Shown here: in pieces, positions 11,772 to 18,770 of the stretch
Layout of the letters: each line of letters begins with the position of its first letter
Numbering within the stretch: the first letter of the stretch is position 1
Source: Nocardiopsis sp. ATB16-24
Lineage (GTDB): Bacteria; Actinomycetota; Actinomycetes; Streptosporangiales; Streptosporangiaceae
Assembly (NCBI RefSeq): GCF_030271535.1
Contig: NZ_JASCXJ010000017.1
Span: forward strand, 1-64,000
DNA length: 64,000 nucleotides
Reading direction: 5' to 3'
The notes under the pieces: model-generated
Database searches by the model: none
Seen by the model: the letters and a program-made list of their open reading frames with translations, nothing else
What the model was told of the DNA's origin: nothing
Program-made: the position numbers and the translations under genes

Positions 11772-12631
11772 TGGTCGGCGGTGGCGCCTCGGGCGCGGTC
11801 GGGCTGGTGCTGGCCAGACCGCGTCCCCTGGTGAGCGCGGAGCTCTTCTTCATGGAGTTCGTCGCCGGTATCGAGGAGGGGCTCGCCGAACACGACATGG
11901 CGCTCCTGCTCCACCTGGTGAACGACGGGGAGGCCGAGCTGTCCGCCTACCGCAGGTGGTCGCGACGGCGTCTGGTGGACGCCGTCGTGGTGTTCAATCC
12001 CGCCGTGGACGACGAACGTCCCGCCGTGCTGGGCGAGCTGGGTCTTCCCGCCGTGATCGCGGGGGCGCCCTCCCCGGTCCCCGGCGTCCCCGGTGTACGC
12101 ACCGACCACGCGACCCCGGCCCAGGAGGCGCTGACGCGCCTGCTGGAACTGGGTCACCGGGAGATCGCCAGGGTGACCGGCCCCGAAGGACTGCTGCACA
12201 CCCGCGCCCGTACACAGGCCTTGGTGGAGGGATGCCGGAAGGCCGGGGTGCCCGACCCGGTACTCGTGGAGGGCGACTACTCGTCCGAGGCGGGCGCCCG
12301 GCTCACCGGTGAACTGCTCGGACGTCGGGAGCCGCCGACCGCGATCCTGTACGACAACGACGTGATGGCCGTGGCCGGACTGGACGTCGCGCGGGACCTC
12401 GGGGTCCCCGTTCCGGAGCGTCTGAGCATGGTGGCCTGGGACGACTCGGCCCTGTGCCGTCTGGCCACGCCCGCGCTGACCACCATGAGCGTGGACGTGT
12501 ACCGGTACGGGGTCTCGGTGGCCGAGTCCGCATTGGAGTGCGCCGCGGGGCTTCCCGTCACGGAGCGGTGGTCGCCCACGGCGCGTTTCGTGCCTCGCGA
12601 CAGCACGGGCCCCGCTCCCCCGGTGGGGTAG
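11771..12631 (+). CDS. LacI/GalR-type sugar sensor lacking the DNA-binding domain
   Basis: A 286-residue protein that begins directly at the first beta strand of the periplasmic-binding-protein fold (GAVGLVLARPRPLV). The usual 55-60-residue LacI helix-turn-helix and hinge are absent. The effector core is intact, with FFMEFVAGIEEGLAEHDM, ILYDNDVMAVAGLDVARDLG and LSMVAWDDSALCRLATPALT. The start overlaps the mannosidase stop, so the gene appears intentionally coupled, not a chance remnant. It could titrate sugar, modulate another regulator, or be a decayed repressor; the sequence cannot decide. Confidence 0.82.
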   Translation: MVGGGASGAVGLVLARPRPLVSAELFFMEFVAGIEEGLAEHDMALLLHLVNDGEAELSAYRRWSRRRLVDAVVVFNPAVDDERPAVLGELGLPAVIAGAPSPVPGVPGVRTDHATPAQEALTRLLELGHREIARVTGPEGLLHTRARTQALVEGCRKAGVPDPVLVEGDYSSEAGARLTGELLGRREPPTAILYDNDVMAVAGLDVARDLGVPVPERLSMVAWDDSALCRLATPALTTMSVDVYRYGVSVAESALECAAGLPVTERWSPTARFVPRDSTGPAPPVG

Positions 12632-12644
12632 CGTTCCACGGTCC

Positions 12645-12779
12645 GTCGACATGTACCCGTGTCGACGGACCGCTTCGTCGACGAAGCGACACGCGGATCC
12701 CCCACACGAAAAACCGCCCCCGGGGATCCCCGAGGCGGCTGGTGACGGCGGAGGAGGGATTTGAATCCTCGAAGGGTTG
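12645..12779. repeat. Left 135-bp direct repeat flanking the accessory island
   Basis: Matches 18986-19120 over 135 bp without gaps and with about ten differences by my count. It carries a GTCGACA/TGTCGAC hairpin, a CGCTTCGTC palindrome (12670-12687), a copy of the tRNA terminator hairpin (12709-12738) and a degraded 3' piece of tRNA-Ser. Everything between the repeats looks inserted. Confidence 0.8.
12743..12779 (-). pseudogene. Degraded 3' fragment of tRNA-Ser
   Basis: On the minus strand this matches the T-arm, acceptor 3' strand and CCA of the intact tRNA-Ser(CGA) at 19084-19171. It differs in the T-stem (GAGGA where GAGGG is needed), the acceptor strand (CTCCGCC for CTCCACC) and the terminus (TCA for CCA). 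No 5' half follows, so it cannot be a functional tRNA. It is best read as the displaced att copy from an old integration. Confidence 0.75.
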
Positions 12780-13162
12780 GCCTCTCGGGACTGCGGAACC
12801 ATCAGCGGCCCAATTCCGAAAATCGGCACTAACCTGCTGCGGAATACCCATGCGTTCCCACCGTTCCCGACCGCTTCCAGTCTCCGTGTGTAATAAATGT
12901 GCATTGCTCTGTACGCCAGGCATAGGCTCTTGCCCCAGGTAGACCGGGCGCTCTTGGGAGCCCTCGCCGTGGCTCTTCTGGCCCCAGTCTTCGACAACCA
13001 TGTTTTCGGGCCGAGGCGCACGACAGCGCTGGGCCAGCGACCCAAGACAGACGCCTCCGCTGTCTGGTGACTCGGGGTCCGAACGCGCCAGGAACCACGG
13101 TTGCCCCCCAAAGCCGAACCTGTCGCTGTCAAATCAGTCCCGGTATTTCGCCTCCGAACCGG

Positions 13163-13216
13163 CCGCTGCATGGCTCGGGGCCGGGGGGGCAGCCCGCAGC
13201 CCGAGCCATGCAGCGG
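13163..13216. other. Large hairpin with a perfect 17-bp stem
   Basis: CCGCTGCATGGCTCGGG at 13163-13179 is repeated in inverted form at 13200-13216, around a 20-nt G-rich loop. It sits in the gene-free stretch 12780-13409. I see no U-tract and no gene ending into it, so a terminator role is unproven. An attachment, transfer-origin or structured-RNA role is equally possible. I see nothing else in this gap apart from the att repeat and a poorly conserved promoter region before 13410. Confidence 0.5.
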
Positions 13217-13409
13217 AGCACCGCAGCGGCGCTCGCGCCATCGCCTCGATCCCATCAAGCATGGTTCGGCAATCCTTACACCCCAGCGCCCATTAAGAGA
13301 AAATTAGGACGAAAGTCCTTCCTGTCATGATGGCCACATCTGGCCACTTTGCACCAGGCTTGCAGGTCATTGGACTAGATTGACTCCCATATCACACGAG
13401 GGAGCAGCC

Positions 13410-14258
13410 TTGCCCGAGAGCGGAAATAGCATTGTTGATCTTAATAACAAAATTGTTCTACTCAAAAGCTACATGGAATCCGCTCGAAGAAAATCCGTAT
13501 ACGGAACTCTTCTTATTGCCACTGGGTCTATAGGCGCGATCGCCTATGTTGTCGATTATTTTACGCTCGACTGGCAGGGAATTGCGCCCTATGTAAAGCT
13601 GATCATTTTGGGGACCTTTGTTGGTTTGCTCACTTGGGGAATTGCCCTGCGAGCAAACCCTGGCGTAAAGGTTCGCGAGCCTGAACTTTCGAATGAGCTA
13701 GTTACTTCAGACAGAAATGGGTATCGAACTGCGAGCCAGCTTGAAATTGAACTTCGGAGAATTCGAGACAAAAAGAAAGACCAGACACCAAATTCAGATG
13801 AAGACGTAGATGAACGCAGGAAGTCATACAGAGAGGAAGCGACTTTCTATATTGAGGAACTAAGGAGGGAGAGTCAGTACTACCGGAACGTAAGCAATAT
13901 CGTTCAAGGAATCGTTATTGTTGGATCACTCCTAGGATCCTTCATGGCAGCCAGTTCCTTCTTTGTTCGGGAGTACTCTTGGTTTGTTGCGATTAATAGC
14001 CTTGCCATTGGAATTGCCTCCGGGTTTGCTGGGTATTGGAAATACAAGGAGCGCAGTTTTTATTCTCAGCAGACTGCTGACCTCATCGAACATGAGATCG
14101 AATCTTTTGATCTGCAGATTGGGCGATATGAAAAAGGCGGCACTGAGGAAAAGAATTTGCTCTTTGCAAGGGAGATTTTGCGCCTGCGACAGGATCAGAA
14201 GATGCGTGAGCAGAACCTTGATCAGCCTTCTTCTAGTGGGGAAGAGGCGAAAAAGTGA
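13410..14258 (+). CDS. Four-helix membrane protein with a C-terminal SLATT/DUF4231-like domain
   Basis: About 282 residues with four predicted membrane helices in two pairs: GTLLIATGSIGAIAYVV and VKLIILGTFVGLLTWGIAL, then after a charged linker IVQGIVIVGSLLGSFMAAS and FVAINSLAIGIASGFAGYW. The second pair is followed by YKERSFYSQQTADLIEHEI and a helical tail, matching the 2TM-plus-helix layout of SLATT/DUF4231 proteins. SLATT proteins are predicted pore-forming effectors in nucleotide-dependent bacterial conflict systems. TTG at 13410 is chosen because GAGGGAG precedes it; an earlier TTG at 13380 has no ribosome site. Codon use is AT-rich and foreign. Its stop overlaps the next start (TGATG). 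Confidence 0.6.
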   Translation: MPESGNSIVDLNNKIVLLKSYMESARRKSVYGTLLIATGSIGAIAYVVDYFTLDWQGIAPYVKLIILGTFVGLLTWGIALRANPGVKVREPELSNELVTSDRNGYRTASQLEIELRRIRDKKKDQTPNSDEDVDERRKSYREEATFYIEELRRESQYYRNVSNIVQGIVIVGSLLGSFMAASSFFVREYSWFVAINSLAIGIASGFAGYWKYKERSFYSQQTADLIEHEIESFDLQIGRYEKGGTEEKNLLFAREILRLRQDQKMREQNLDQPSSSGEEAKK

Positions 14259-14551
14259 TGAAGAGAGGAACGCAAGTTGCTCCCGCTCTCTTCGCGATTT
14301 TTATGCTGAGCGCCTGCTCTGCTTCGTACAATGAAAAGGTCAGGCATCTGGAGGAAGTTGCACAACGGGGGGTGGAGGTGCACAAAATTATTGAAGATCT
14401 CGAAGGCGAGGAAGCCGACGAAGAGCAGTGTCGTGAGGCGAGTAGAGTTCTAAATAAGGATCATCCCCACATTGAAAAGAAAGACAGAGAAGCTTGGCAT
14501 GAACTCGTGGAAGGAGTCTTCGTAAGTGCCTGCATTTCGGGGAGATACTAA
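14258..14551 (+). CDS. Small lipoprotein, first of a tandem pair
   Basis: About 97 residues with a short signal peptide ending in the lipobox FMLSAC, so the mature protein should be lipid-anchored at Cys 19-20 on the outer face of the membrane. The mature part is charged and helical, with AQRGVEVHK, EEQCREASRVLN and the terminal ACISGRY. These match the next gene closely, including two conserved Cys. I do not recognise the family. The ATG overlaps the stop of the SLATT-like gene, so the two are translationally coupled; base composition is equally AT-rich. Confidence 0.7.
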   Translation: MKRGTQVAPALFAIFMLSACSASYNEKVRHLEEVAQRGVEVHKIIEDLEGEEADEEQCREASRVLNKDHPHIEKKDREAWHELVEGVFVSACISGRY

Positions 14552-14867
14552 GGGCAGAAGCTCGTCAATCTTCACACCCAGACTTATATCGTTTGCTTTT
14601 TTGTTTTCCCTTATTTCGACTGGTTGCGCAGCCAGTTACCAAGAAAGAAACGACTACCTACTGCAAATGGCACAGAGGGGGGTCGAGGTTAATAAGCTAT
14701 TTCGTGGTCAAGGGCAAGAGATCGATGAGGACCTCTGCCTGTCGGCAAACTCTGCCCTAAACGACGACATCCCGTCCAATCGATCTTGGGGATACGAGCC
14801 CACCCCAGAGTGGGAAGAGCTAGTGAGGGAGACATTTGTGAATGCGTGCATCTCTGGCGAATATTAA
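14526..14867 (+). CDS. Small lipoprotein, second of a tandem pair
   Basis: 113 residues from a GTG with AAGGAG 9 nt upstream; the start lies inside the 3' end of the preceding gene, which it overlaps by 26 nt. Signal peptide LISFAFLFSLISTGC ends in a lipobox. The mature part aligns with its neighbour: ASYQERNDYLLQMAQRGVEV, DEDLCLSANSALNDD and FVNACISGEY. The second copy has a short insertion before WEELV. Function is unknown; conserved AQRGVEV and CISG motifs and paired cysteines suggest one fold. Co-translation with the SLATT-like gene suggests partners at the membrane. Confidence 0.68.
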   Translation: MPAFRGDTKGRSSSIFTPRLISFAFLFSLISTGCAASYQERNDYLLQMAQRGVEVNKLFRGQGQEIDEDLCLSANSALNDDIPSNRSWGYEPTPEWEELVRETFVNACISGEY

Positions 14868-14874
14868 GAACCCC

Positions 14875-15600
14875 TTAACTTTTAGACCCCTTCCACGCAA
14901 GGTCAAAACTTGCAGAGTACATCCTGGACATATCGGGTGAATTTCTGCGATCTATCTCAATGACTGGAGATTTTGAAGCTGGCATGCCATAAATATGGTG
15001 ATTAATTATCATCTTCCTCTCTGTTAAGTAGATAGAACTGTACAAGATCGTCGAATGTTTTCGAATCTCGACGCCGTCGACGTCCAGCAGGGCACGGAAG
15101 AGCAGCAGAGAGTTGAGTACCCTAGCAGAGAGGGCTTCTCCAATCTGCTCCTCTTGTCCGCGTTGCTTCACTGCTTGAGACTCGGGGTCTCCTAGAAGGA
15201 TGCGGATATTTACTCCGTCTTGAGCTCGCGAGTTGAGCAACTCCAACATGCCAGCGTCGTCGGCGAGGAACAGGCCGCTGTAGACCAGGATGCCAATCTC
15301 TTGTTCAGCTTCACTGAACAGGTCCCACCACACTTCCCGAGGCACCTGCCAGCGGTGTGCGTAGACACGCTGGACGTGCTCAGACCCGGGGGTACGCTCT
15401 TTGGATTCCCGGCTTTCCTGTGGCCAGAGTCGGTCCTCTTGGACTTGGAGGAGTTCAGCCAGTGCCCAGCGGTGCCGGGGATAAGGACGTGTTCCGGACA
15501 GCCACCGGCGGACGGTCTTGGGGTCCACGCCGAGGTGTGCTGCCACGTCGGTCTCGGTGAGTTGGGCTGCGGCCAGCGCCTTGTGCAGTGCAGCGTTCAC
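14875..15600 (-). CDS. HTH (XRE-like) regulator with PLD-like C-terminal domain, copy A
   Basis: 241 residues: an N-terminal helix-turn-helix (TETDVAAHLGVDPKTVRRWL) followed by a C-terminal domain of the DUF5919/phospholipase-D-like type, with ILVYSGLFLADDAGM, ILLGDPESQAVKQRG and HSTILYSSIY. The HxK of active phospholipase D is HST here, so catalysis is unlikely and a sensor role is likelier. It is a clear paralogue of the gene at 17966-18703. The 3' third (14875 to about 15070) is AT-rich like the neighbouring lipoprotein module, while the 5' part is GC-rich, so the gene straddles a composition break. It faces the lipoprotein operon convergently. Confidence 0.75.
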   Translation of the reverse strand: MNAALHKALAAAQLTETDVAAHLGVDPKTVRRWLSGTRPYPRHRWALAELLQVQEDRLWPQESRESKERTPGSEHVQRVYAHRWQVPREVWWDLFSEAEQEIGILVYSGLFLADDAGMLELLNSRAQDGVNIRILLGDPESQAVKQRGQEEQIGEALSARVLNSLLLFRALLDVDGVEIRKHSTILYSSIYLTERKMIINHHIYGMPASKSPVIEIDRRNSPDMSRMYSASFDLAWKGSKS

Positions 15601-15641
15601 GTCGTGCCCTCCTGGGGGTACGGGAACCCGACGATAACAGA

Positions 15642-15660
15642 AGACGTCCCTAGACGTCCC
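15642..15660. promoter_or_regulatory. Direct-repeat operator AGACGTCCC, shared by both PLD-like regulators
   Basis: AGACGTCCC occurs twice with one base between (15642-15650 and 15652-15660) in the divergent promoter region between regulator A and the small-ORF operon. The same motif with near-identical spacing lies before regulator B (18751-18770, and inverted at 18722-18736). Autoregulation by the paralogous HTH proteins is the simplest explanation. Confidence 0.55.
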
Positions 15661-15744
15661 TCAAGTTGTCCGATACGTGGTACACATGTCCACTCACCCA
15701 GAGCATCGTTGCCGCATGTACACCTGATCTGACCAGGGAGCATC

Positions 15745-15861
15745 ATGCGGAACCACACCACGCGCCCCCATCACCGAAGGCGGCCCCTGCCCCGACTGGC
15801 CCGACGCGTTCGCCTGTACGTCCTGAGCGCGGTCCTCCCGTACGGGGAGGTGGACGTCTGA
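15745..15861 (+). CDS. Small basic protein, 38 residues
   Basis: MRNHTTRPHHRRRPLPRL and a short hydrophobic end, preceded by GGGAG at good spacing. Its TGA overlaps the ATG of the next gene (TGATG), which supports real translation, either as a protein or as a coupling leader. No known family. Confidence 0.4.
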   Translation: MRNHTTRPHHRRRPLPRLARRVRLYVLSAVLPYGEVDV

Positions 15862-16190
15862 TGTCGCTCCTCCAACCCCGCTGCGGTGACACCTGTCTGA
15901 GCCCTGCCGGGCGCCTGCGGACCTGTGAGCTGGATGCCGGCCACGACGGTCCCCATGAAGACGTCCGCGGAGACCGGTGGGAGTCCCCGGGCCTCGTGCT
16001 GGAACGTCTACGCGAGCGCTGGGGGCACACCCACCGGATCGTCTGGACCGGACGGCTGTGGATGGCGACGGCTCACCACCGGAACGCCTCATGGCGTACC
16101 GAGATCGAGCCCACCCCCGAGCAACTGGAAGAACGCCTTCGTACCCGAAGCACCTGCCCGCCCGTTCCTCTTCCGAGGAGTCAGCGATGA
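15861..16190 (+). CDS. Small Cys/His-containing protein of unknown function
   Basis: 109 residues beginning MSLLQPRCGDTCLSPAG. A Cys-rich N-terminus with CELDAGHDGPHEDVRGDRW recalls small proteins with a CxxxxGHxGxHxxG motif that may bind zinc. The middle, HRIVWTGRLWMATAHH, looks like a compact beta region. An in-frame start further upstream exists, but the ATG at 15861 overlaps the stop of the upstream small ORF and is preferred. Its own stop overlaps the next start (ATGA), so three small genes form one coupled operon in the island. Confidence 0.55.
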   Translation: MSLLQPRCGDTCLSPAGRLRTCELDAGHDGPHEDVRGDRWESPGLVLERLRERWGHTHRIVWTGRLWMATAHHRNASWRTEIEPTPEQLEERLRTRSTCPPVPLPRSQR

Positions 16191-16345
16191 ACCAACCAGC
16201 CGAGGACAAGCAGTGGGACCCGATCCCGGACGACCTCACCGAAGAAGAGCGTCGCGCGGTGGAGCGTCAGGGCAGGGCCATCGCACTGCAAGAAGAACTC
16301 GGGGTACCACGCCTGACCGAACGCGACTACGACTACGGCGACTAG
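16187..16345 (+). CDS. Small acidic protein, 52 residues
   Basis: MNQPAEDKQWDPIPDDLTEE opens a charged, soluble helical protein ending RLTERDYDYGD. A strong GAGGAG site precedes the ATG and the start overlaps the previous stop, so expression is credible. No family recognised. It is the last gene of the coupled small-ORF run; GntR begins 85 bp later on the same strand. Confidence 0.6.
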   Translation: MNQPAEDKQWDPIPDDLTEEERRAVERQGRAIALQEELGVPRLTERDYDYGD

Positions 16346-16430
16346 CACCCCACTCGCCCATACTGATGTCCTGCAAACCTTGTCACACCTGCTGACGACG
16401 CTTCCGCTGTCTCGCCTCTAAGGAACCTGT

Positions 16431-16916
16431 TTGAGCTCGCCCACCCCCTGGGGGGCCTACCACCAGATCGCGGATTCCCTACGCTCCCGTGTCACGTCTG
16501 GGGAGCTCTCCCCCGGAGACGCTCTCCCCTCCGAGGCTGCCCTCGGCCAAGAGTTCAACGTCTCGCGCACCACCGTGCGCCGTGCTCTGGCCGAACTGGA
16601 AACCGAGCGGCTGATCAAGGCCCTACCGGGAACCGGCCGTGTCGTCTGCACTGCGGAAGATCGTGCGAGTACTGGCAAGGAGGACAGTCCGCCTGCCCGG
16701 TACCGGCGGATCGCCGCAGACCTGCGAGAGCGGATCACCAGTGGTGAACTCGCTCCGGGGGACGCCCTGCCCAGTGAGGCGGACGTGGTCCGCCAGTACT
16801 CGGTGTCACGCGGGACGGCCCGTCAAGCCCTCTCCGAACTGGAGGGGGCCGGGCTGGTGGTCGCTGTACACGGCAAGGGGCGGTTCGTCACCGGAGGCGA
16901 AACCGGCGCGCGTTAG
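16431..16916 (+). CDS. Double GntR winged-helix protein without effector domain
   Basis: 161 residues containing two complete GntR helix-turn-helix domains in tandem: YHQIADSLRSRVTSGELSPG to GTGRVV, then YRRIAADLRERITSGELAPG to GKGRFV. Each has the LPSEA...VSR..(A/V)R.AL.EL core. No UTRA, FCD or MocR-type ligand domain follows, so it should bind DNA as a covalent pseudo-dimer and respond to dosage or partners, not to a small molecule. TTG start with AAGGA upstream. KorSA-type GntR repressors control integrative elements in Streptomyces, which would fit the island. The HD gene starts 4 bp after the stop. Confidence 0.82.
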   Translation: MSSPTPWGAYHQIADSLRSRVTSGELSPGDALPSEAALGQEFNVSRTTVRRALAELETERLIKALPGTGRVVCTAEDRASTGKEDSPPARYRRIAADLRERITSGELAPGDALPSEADVVRQYSVSRGTARQALSELEGAGLVVAVHGKGRFVTGGETGAR

Positions 16917-16920
16917 CCTG

Positions 16921-17478
16921 GTGCATGTGGGACATGTTCACTGGGCGCGGGAGCTCGCGCGAGAACTGCTCGAACAACCGCTTCCCCGACGCTGGGCGCA
17001 CTCCCAGGGGGTAGCCGAACAGGCGCGGTCCCTGCGAGTCGTGCTCGGTGAACATGCCGACCTGGTGGAAGCCTCCGCCTGGCTCCACGACATCGGGTAC
17101 TCCCCGGACCTGGCGACCACGGGCTTTCATCCCCTCGACGGTGCCCGCTACCTGCGCGACGTCCAAGGGGCGGATGAAGCCCTGGTCTCCCTGGTGGCCT
17201 ATCACTCCTGCGCTGTGGTGGAGGCCGAGGAACGGGGCCTTCTCGCCTCGCTCAAGGACGAGTTCGACGCTCCGCCCGAGGATCTGTTGGACGCGCTGAC
17301 CTACTCGGACATGACCACCGGTCCGGACGGGACGCACCTGCCGGTCGAACGGCGCTTGTCAGAGATCCTGGAACGCTACGCCCCGGAAGACCTGGTCCAC
17401 CGCTCCATCACTCGTTCCTCGCCGCTGCTGACGGCATCGGTACGGATTATGGAACGCCGATTGGCTAAGGTCGGCTAA
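16921..17478 (+). CDS. HD-domain phosphohydrolase
   Basis: About 185 residues with the HD superfamily metal ligands: H in RRWAHSQGVAEQA, the HD doublet in ASAWLHDIGYSPDL, a later H in GFHPLDGARYL and YHSCA, and D in LTYSDMTTGPDG. HD proteins cleave phosphoester bonds in nucleotides or cyclic nucleotides; the substrate is unknown. Start is uncertain: GTG at 16921 or 16927, with no strong ribosome site, probably coupled to the GntR gene just upstream. It ends 3 bp before the convergent Nudix gene. A nucleotide-clearing role in the island is inference. Confidence 0.8.
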   Translation: MHVGHVHWARELARELLEQPLPRRWAHSQGVAEQARSLRVVLGEHADLVEASAWLHDIGYSPDLATTGFHPLDGARYLRDVQGADEALVSLVAYHSCAVVEAEERGLLASLKDEFDAPPEDLLDALTYSDMTTGPDGTHLPVERRLSEILERYAPEDLVHRSITRSSPLLTASVRIMERRLAKVG

Positions 17479-17481
17479 CCC

Positions 17482-17955
17482 TCATCCGATGTGGGTGGGG
17501 CCTCCGCTGAGGAACTGGTCCACGCGCATGCGCATGGAGCGGTTCATCCGGTACCCGGTCAGTTCGCTCTTGGGGACCCAGACGACTTCCTTGGACTCGT
17601 CGCTGGGCGTGGGCTCACCCGAGAGGGGGCGGGCGGTGAGGGCGATGGAGAACTCCTGGCGGGCCTCGCCGTTGCTGGTGTAGTAGATGATGTGCTTCGG
17701 GTCGCTGTAGACCCCGACGATTCCGGTGATCTGGCAGGTCACCCCGGTCTCTTCCAGGGTCTCGCGTACCGCGGCCTGGGGGACGGATTCGCCCGGGTCC
17801 ACCGCACCCCCGGGTACCGCCCAGTTGTCGTTGTCGGTGCGGCGGATCATCAGCACCTCGTCGCGTTGGTTGACCACGAACACGTTCACCGACGGGACGA
17901 GGCTGTTCGCGGCTGGCGCCTGGGGGTCGTCGTAGTAGTCGATCCGCTTGCCCAT
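17482..17955 (-). CDS. Nudix hydrolase
   Basis: 157 residues with a complete Nudix box: GAVDPGESVPQAAVRETLEE followed by TGV, containing the catalytic REXXEE. Family members hydrolyse nucleoside diphosphates linked to another group X; the substrate cannot be read from the sequence. GAGGAG precedes the ATG. It lies 10 bp downstream of regulator B, so the two form an operon. In pSAM2-type elements a Nudix-containing immunity factor blocks redundant transfer, a tempting but unproven parallel. Confidence 0.88.
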   Translation of the reverse strand: MGKRIDYYDDPQAPAANSLVPSVNVFVVNQRDEVLMIRRTDNDNWAVPGGAVDPGESVPQAAVRETLEETGVTCQITGIVGVYSDPKHIIYYTSNGEARQEFSIALTARPLSGEPTPSDESKEVVWVPKSELTGYRMNRSMRMRVDQFLSGGPTHIG

Positions 17956-17965
17956 GGACCTCTCC

Positions 17966-18703
17966 TCAGTCGAGCGGGGTCGCGTCCGTCCAGACCTTCT
18001 CGTAGCTCTCCAGGTAGGTGCCGGCCAGGGCCCCGCCAGGGATCTTGCGCAGATGGAACACCGGGGCCTCCGAGGCCATCGCGCCGTAGACATGGGTGTT
18101 TACGATCATCTGGTCGTCGGCGCGGTAGATCGAGTTGTACAACGTCGTCCCGTGAAGACGGAACTCCACCCCCGGCACCTGGCTCAACGACCGGTACAGC
18201 ACGATCACGTTGCGGATCTTCGCGGCCAAAAGCTCGTCCAGACCCTCGTCCTTGCCGCGCTGTGCCACGGCCTCGCTGTCGGGGTCTCCCAGCAGGACGC
18301 GGACGCGGACTCCGGCCTTGGCCTTGTCCGTCAGCAGTTTGATCATGCTCGGGTCATCAGCGAGAAAGAATCCGCTGAAGACCAGGATCGAGATCTCTTC
18401 CCGAGCGCTTTCGAAGACGCTCCGCCACAACTCCGGCGGGACGCTCCACCGGTGCGGGTAGATCTCCACGATCTCGCTCTGTGAGGCGGCCTTGCTCTGC
18501 TCCGGAGTGAGGGCCTGGGGCCAGAGGTAGGTCTCCTCCACACCCAGGTAGGTCGCTGCCGCATAGCGGTGACGGCGGTAGGGGGTGCGCCCCTGGGTGA
18601 TCCAGCGCTCCACGCTCTTGGCGTCCACGCCGATCTTCTCGGCCAGATCGGCCGGGGTGGCTCCGCGCTGAAGCAGCGCGGCTCGCAACCTTTCGTTCGG
18701 CAT
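17966..18703 (-). CDS. HTH (XRE-like) regulator with PLD-like C-terminal domain, copy B
   Basis: 245 residues, paralogous to copy A over its length. HTH: TPADLAEKIGVDAKSVERWI. C-terminal domain: ILVFSGFFLADDPSM, VLLGDPDSEAVAQRG and HGTTLYNSIYRADDQMIVN; as in copy A the HxK of active PLD is replaced (HGT). Unlike copy A it is uniformly GC-rich and leads a Nudix gene. Its promoter region repeats the AGACGTCCC motif found before copy A, pointing to shared or cross regulation. The signal sensed is unknown. Confidence 0.8.
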   Translation of the reverse strand: MPNERLRAALLQRGATPADLAEKIGVDAKSVERWITQGRTPYRRHRYAAATYLGVEETYLWPQALTPEQSKAASQSEIVEIYPHRWSVPPELWRSVFESAREEISILVFSGFFLADDPSMIKLLTDKAKAGVRVRVLLGDPDSEAVAQRGKDEGLDELLAAKIRNVIVLYRSLSQVPGVEFRLHGTTLYNSIYRADDQMIVNTHVYGAMASEAPVFHLRKIPGGALAGTYLESYEKVWTDATPLD

Positions 18704-18721
18704 GGACCTCGGGGGTTCGCT

Positions 18722-18770
18722 GGACGTCTGGGGACGCGCTCACATTACCGAGACGTCCCGAACACGTCCA
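18722..18770 (-). promoter_or_regulatory. Candidate operator of regulator B
   Basis: AGACGTCCC at 18751 followed by ACACGTCCA at 18762, and the inverted form GGACGTCTGGGGACG at 18722-18736, all within 70 bp of the start of regulator B. They match the direct repeat before paralogue A. The remainder of 18771-18985 shows nothing I can assign. Confidence 0.5.

Noticed and set aside
12743..12779. A second functional tRNA-Ser
   Set aside because: Only the 3' arm is present, with stem mismatches and TCA in place of CCA.
12558..13001. Minus-strand open frame near the left att repeat, considered as an integrase remnant
   Set aside because: No tyrosine- or serine-recombinase motif (no R-H-R-Y pattern) can be read, and the frame runs through the tRNA remnant and terminator.
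17482..17955. Assigning the Nudix gene as the pSAM2 immunity factor Pif
   Set aside because: Only the Nudix box and the element-like setting agree; nothing specific to Pif can be seen, so it is left as a Nudix hydrolase.
14875..18703. Active phospholipase D function for the two PLD-like regulators
   Set aside because: The HxK(x4)D catalytic motif is not intact (HST and HGT in place of HxK), so a sensing role is more likely.
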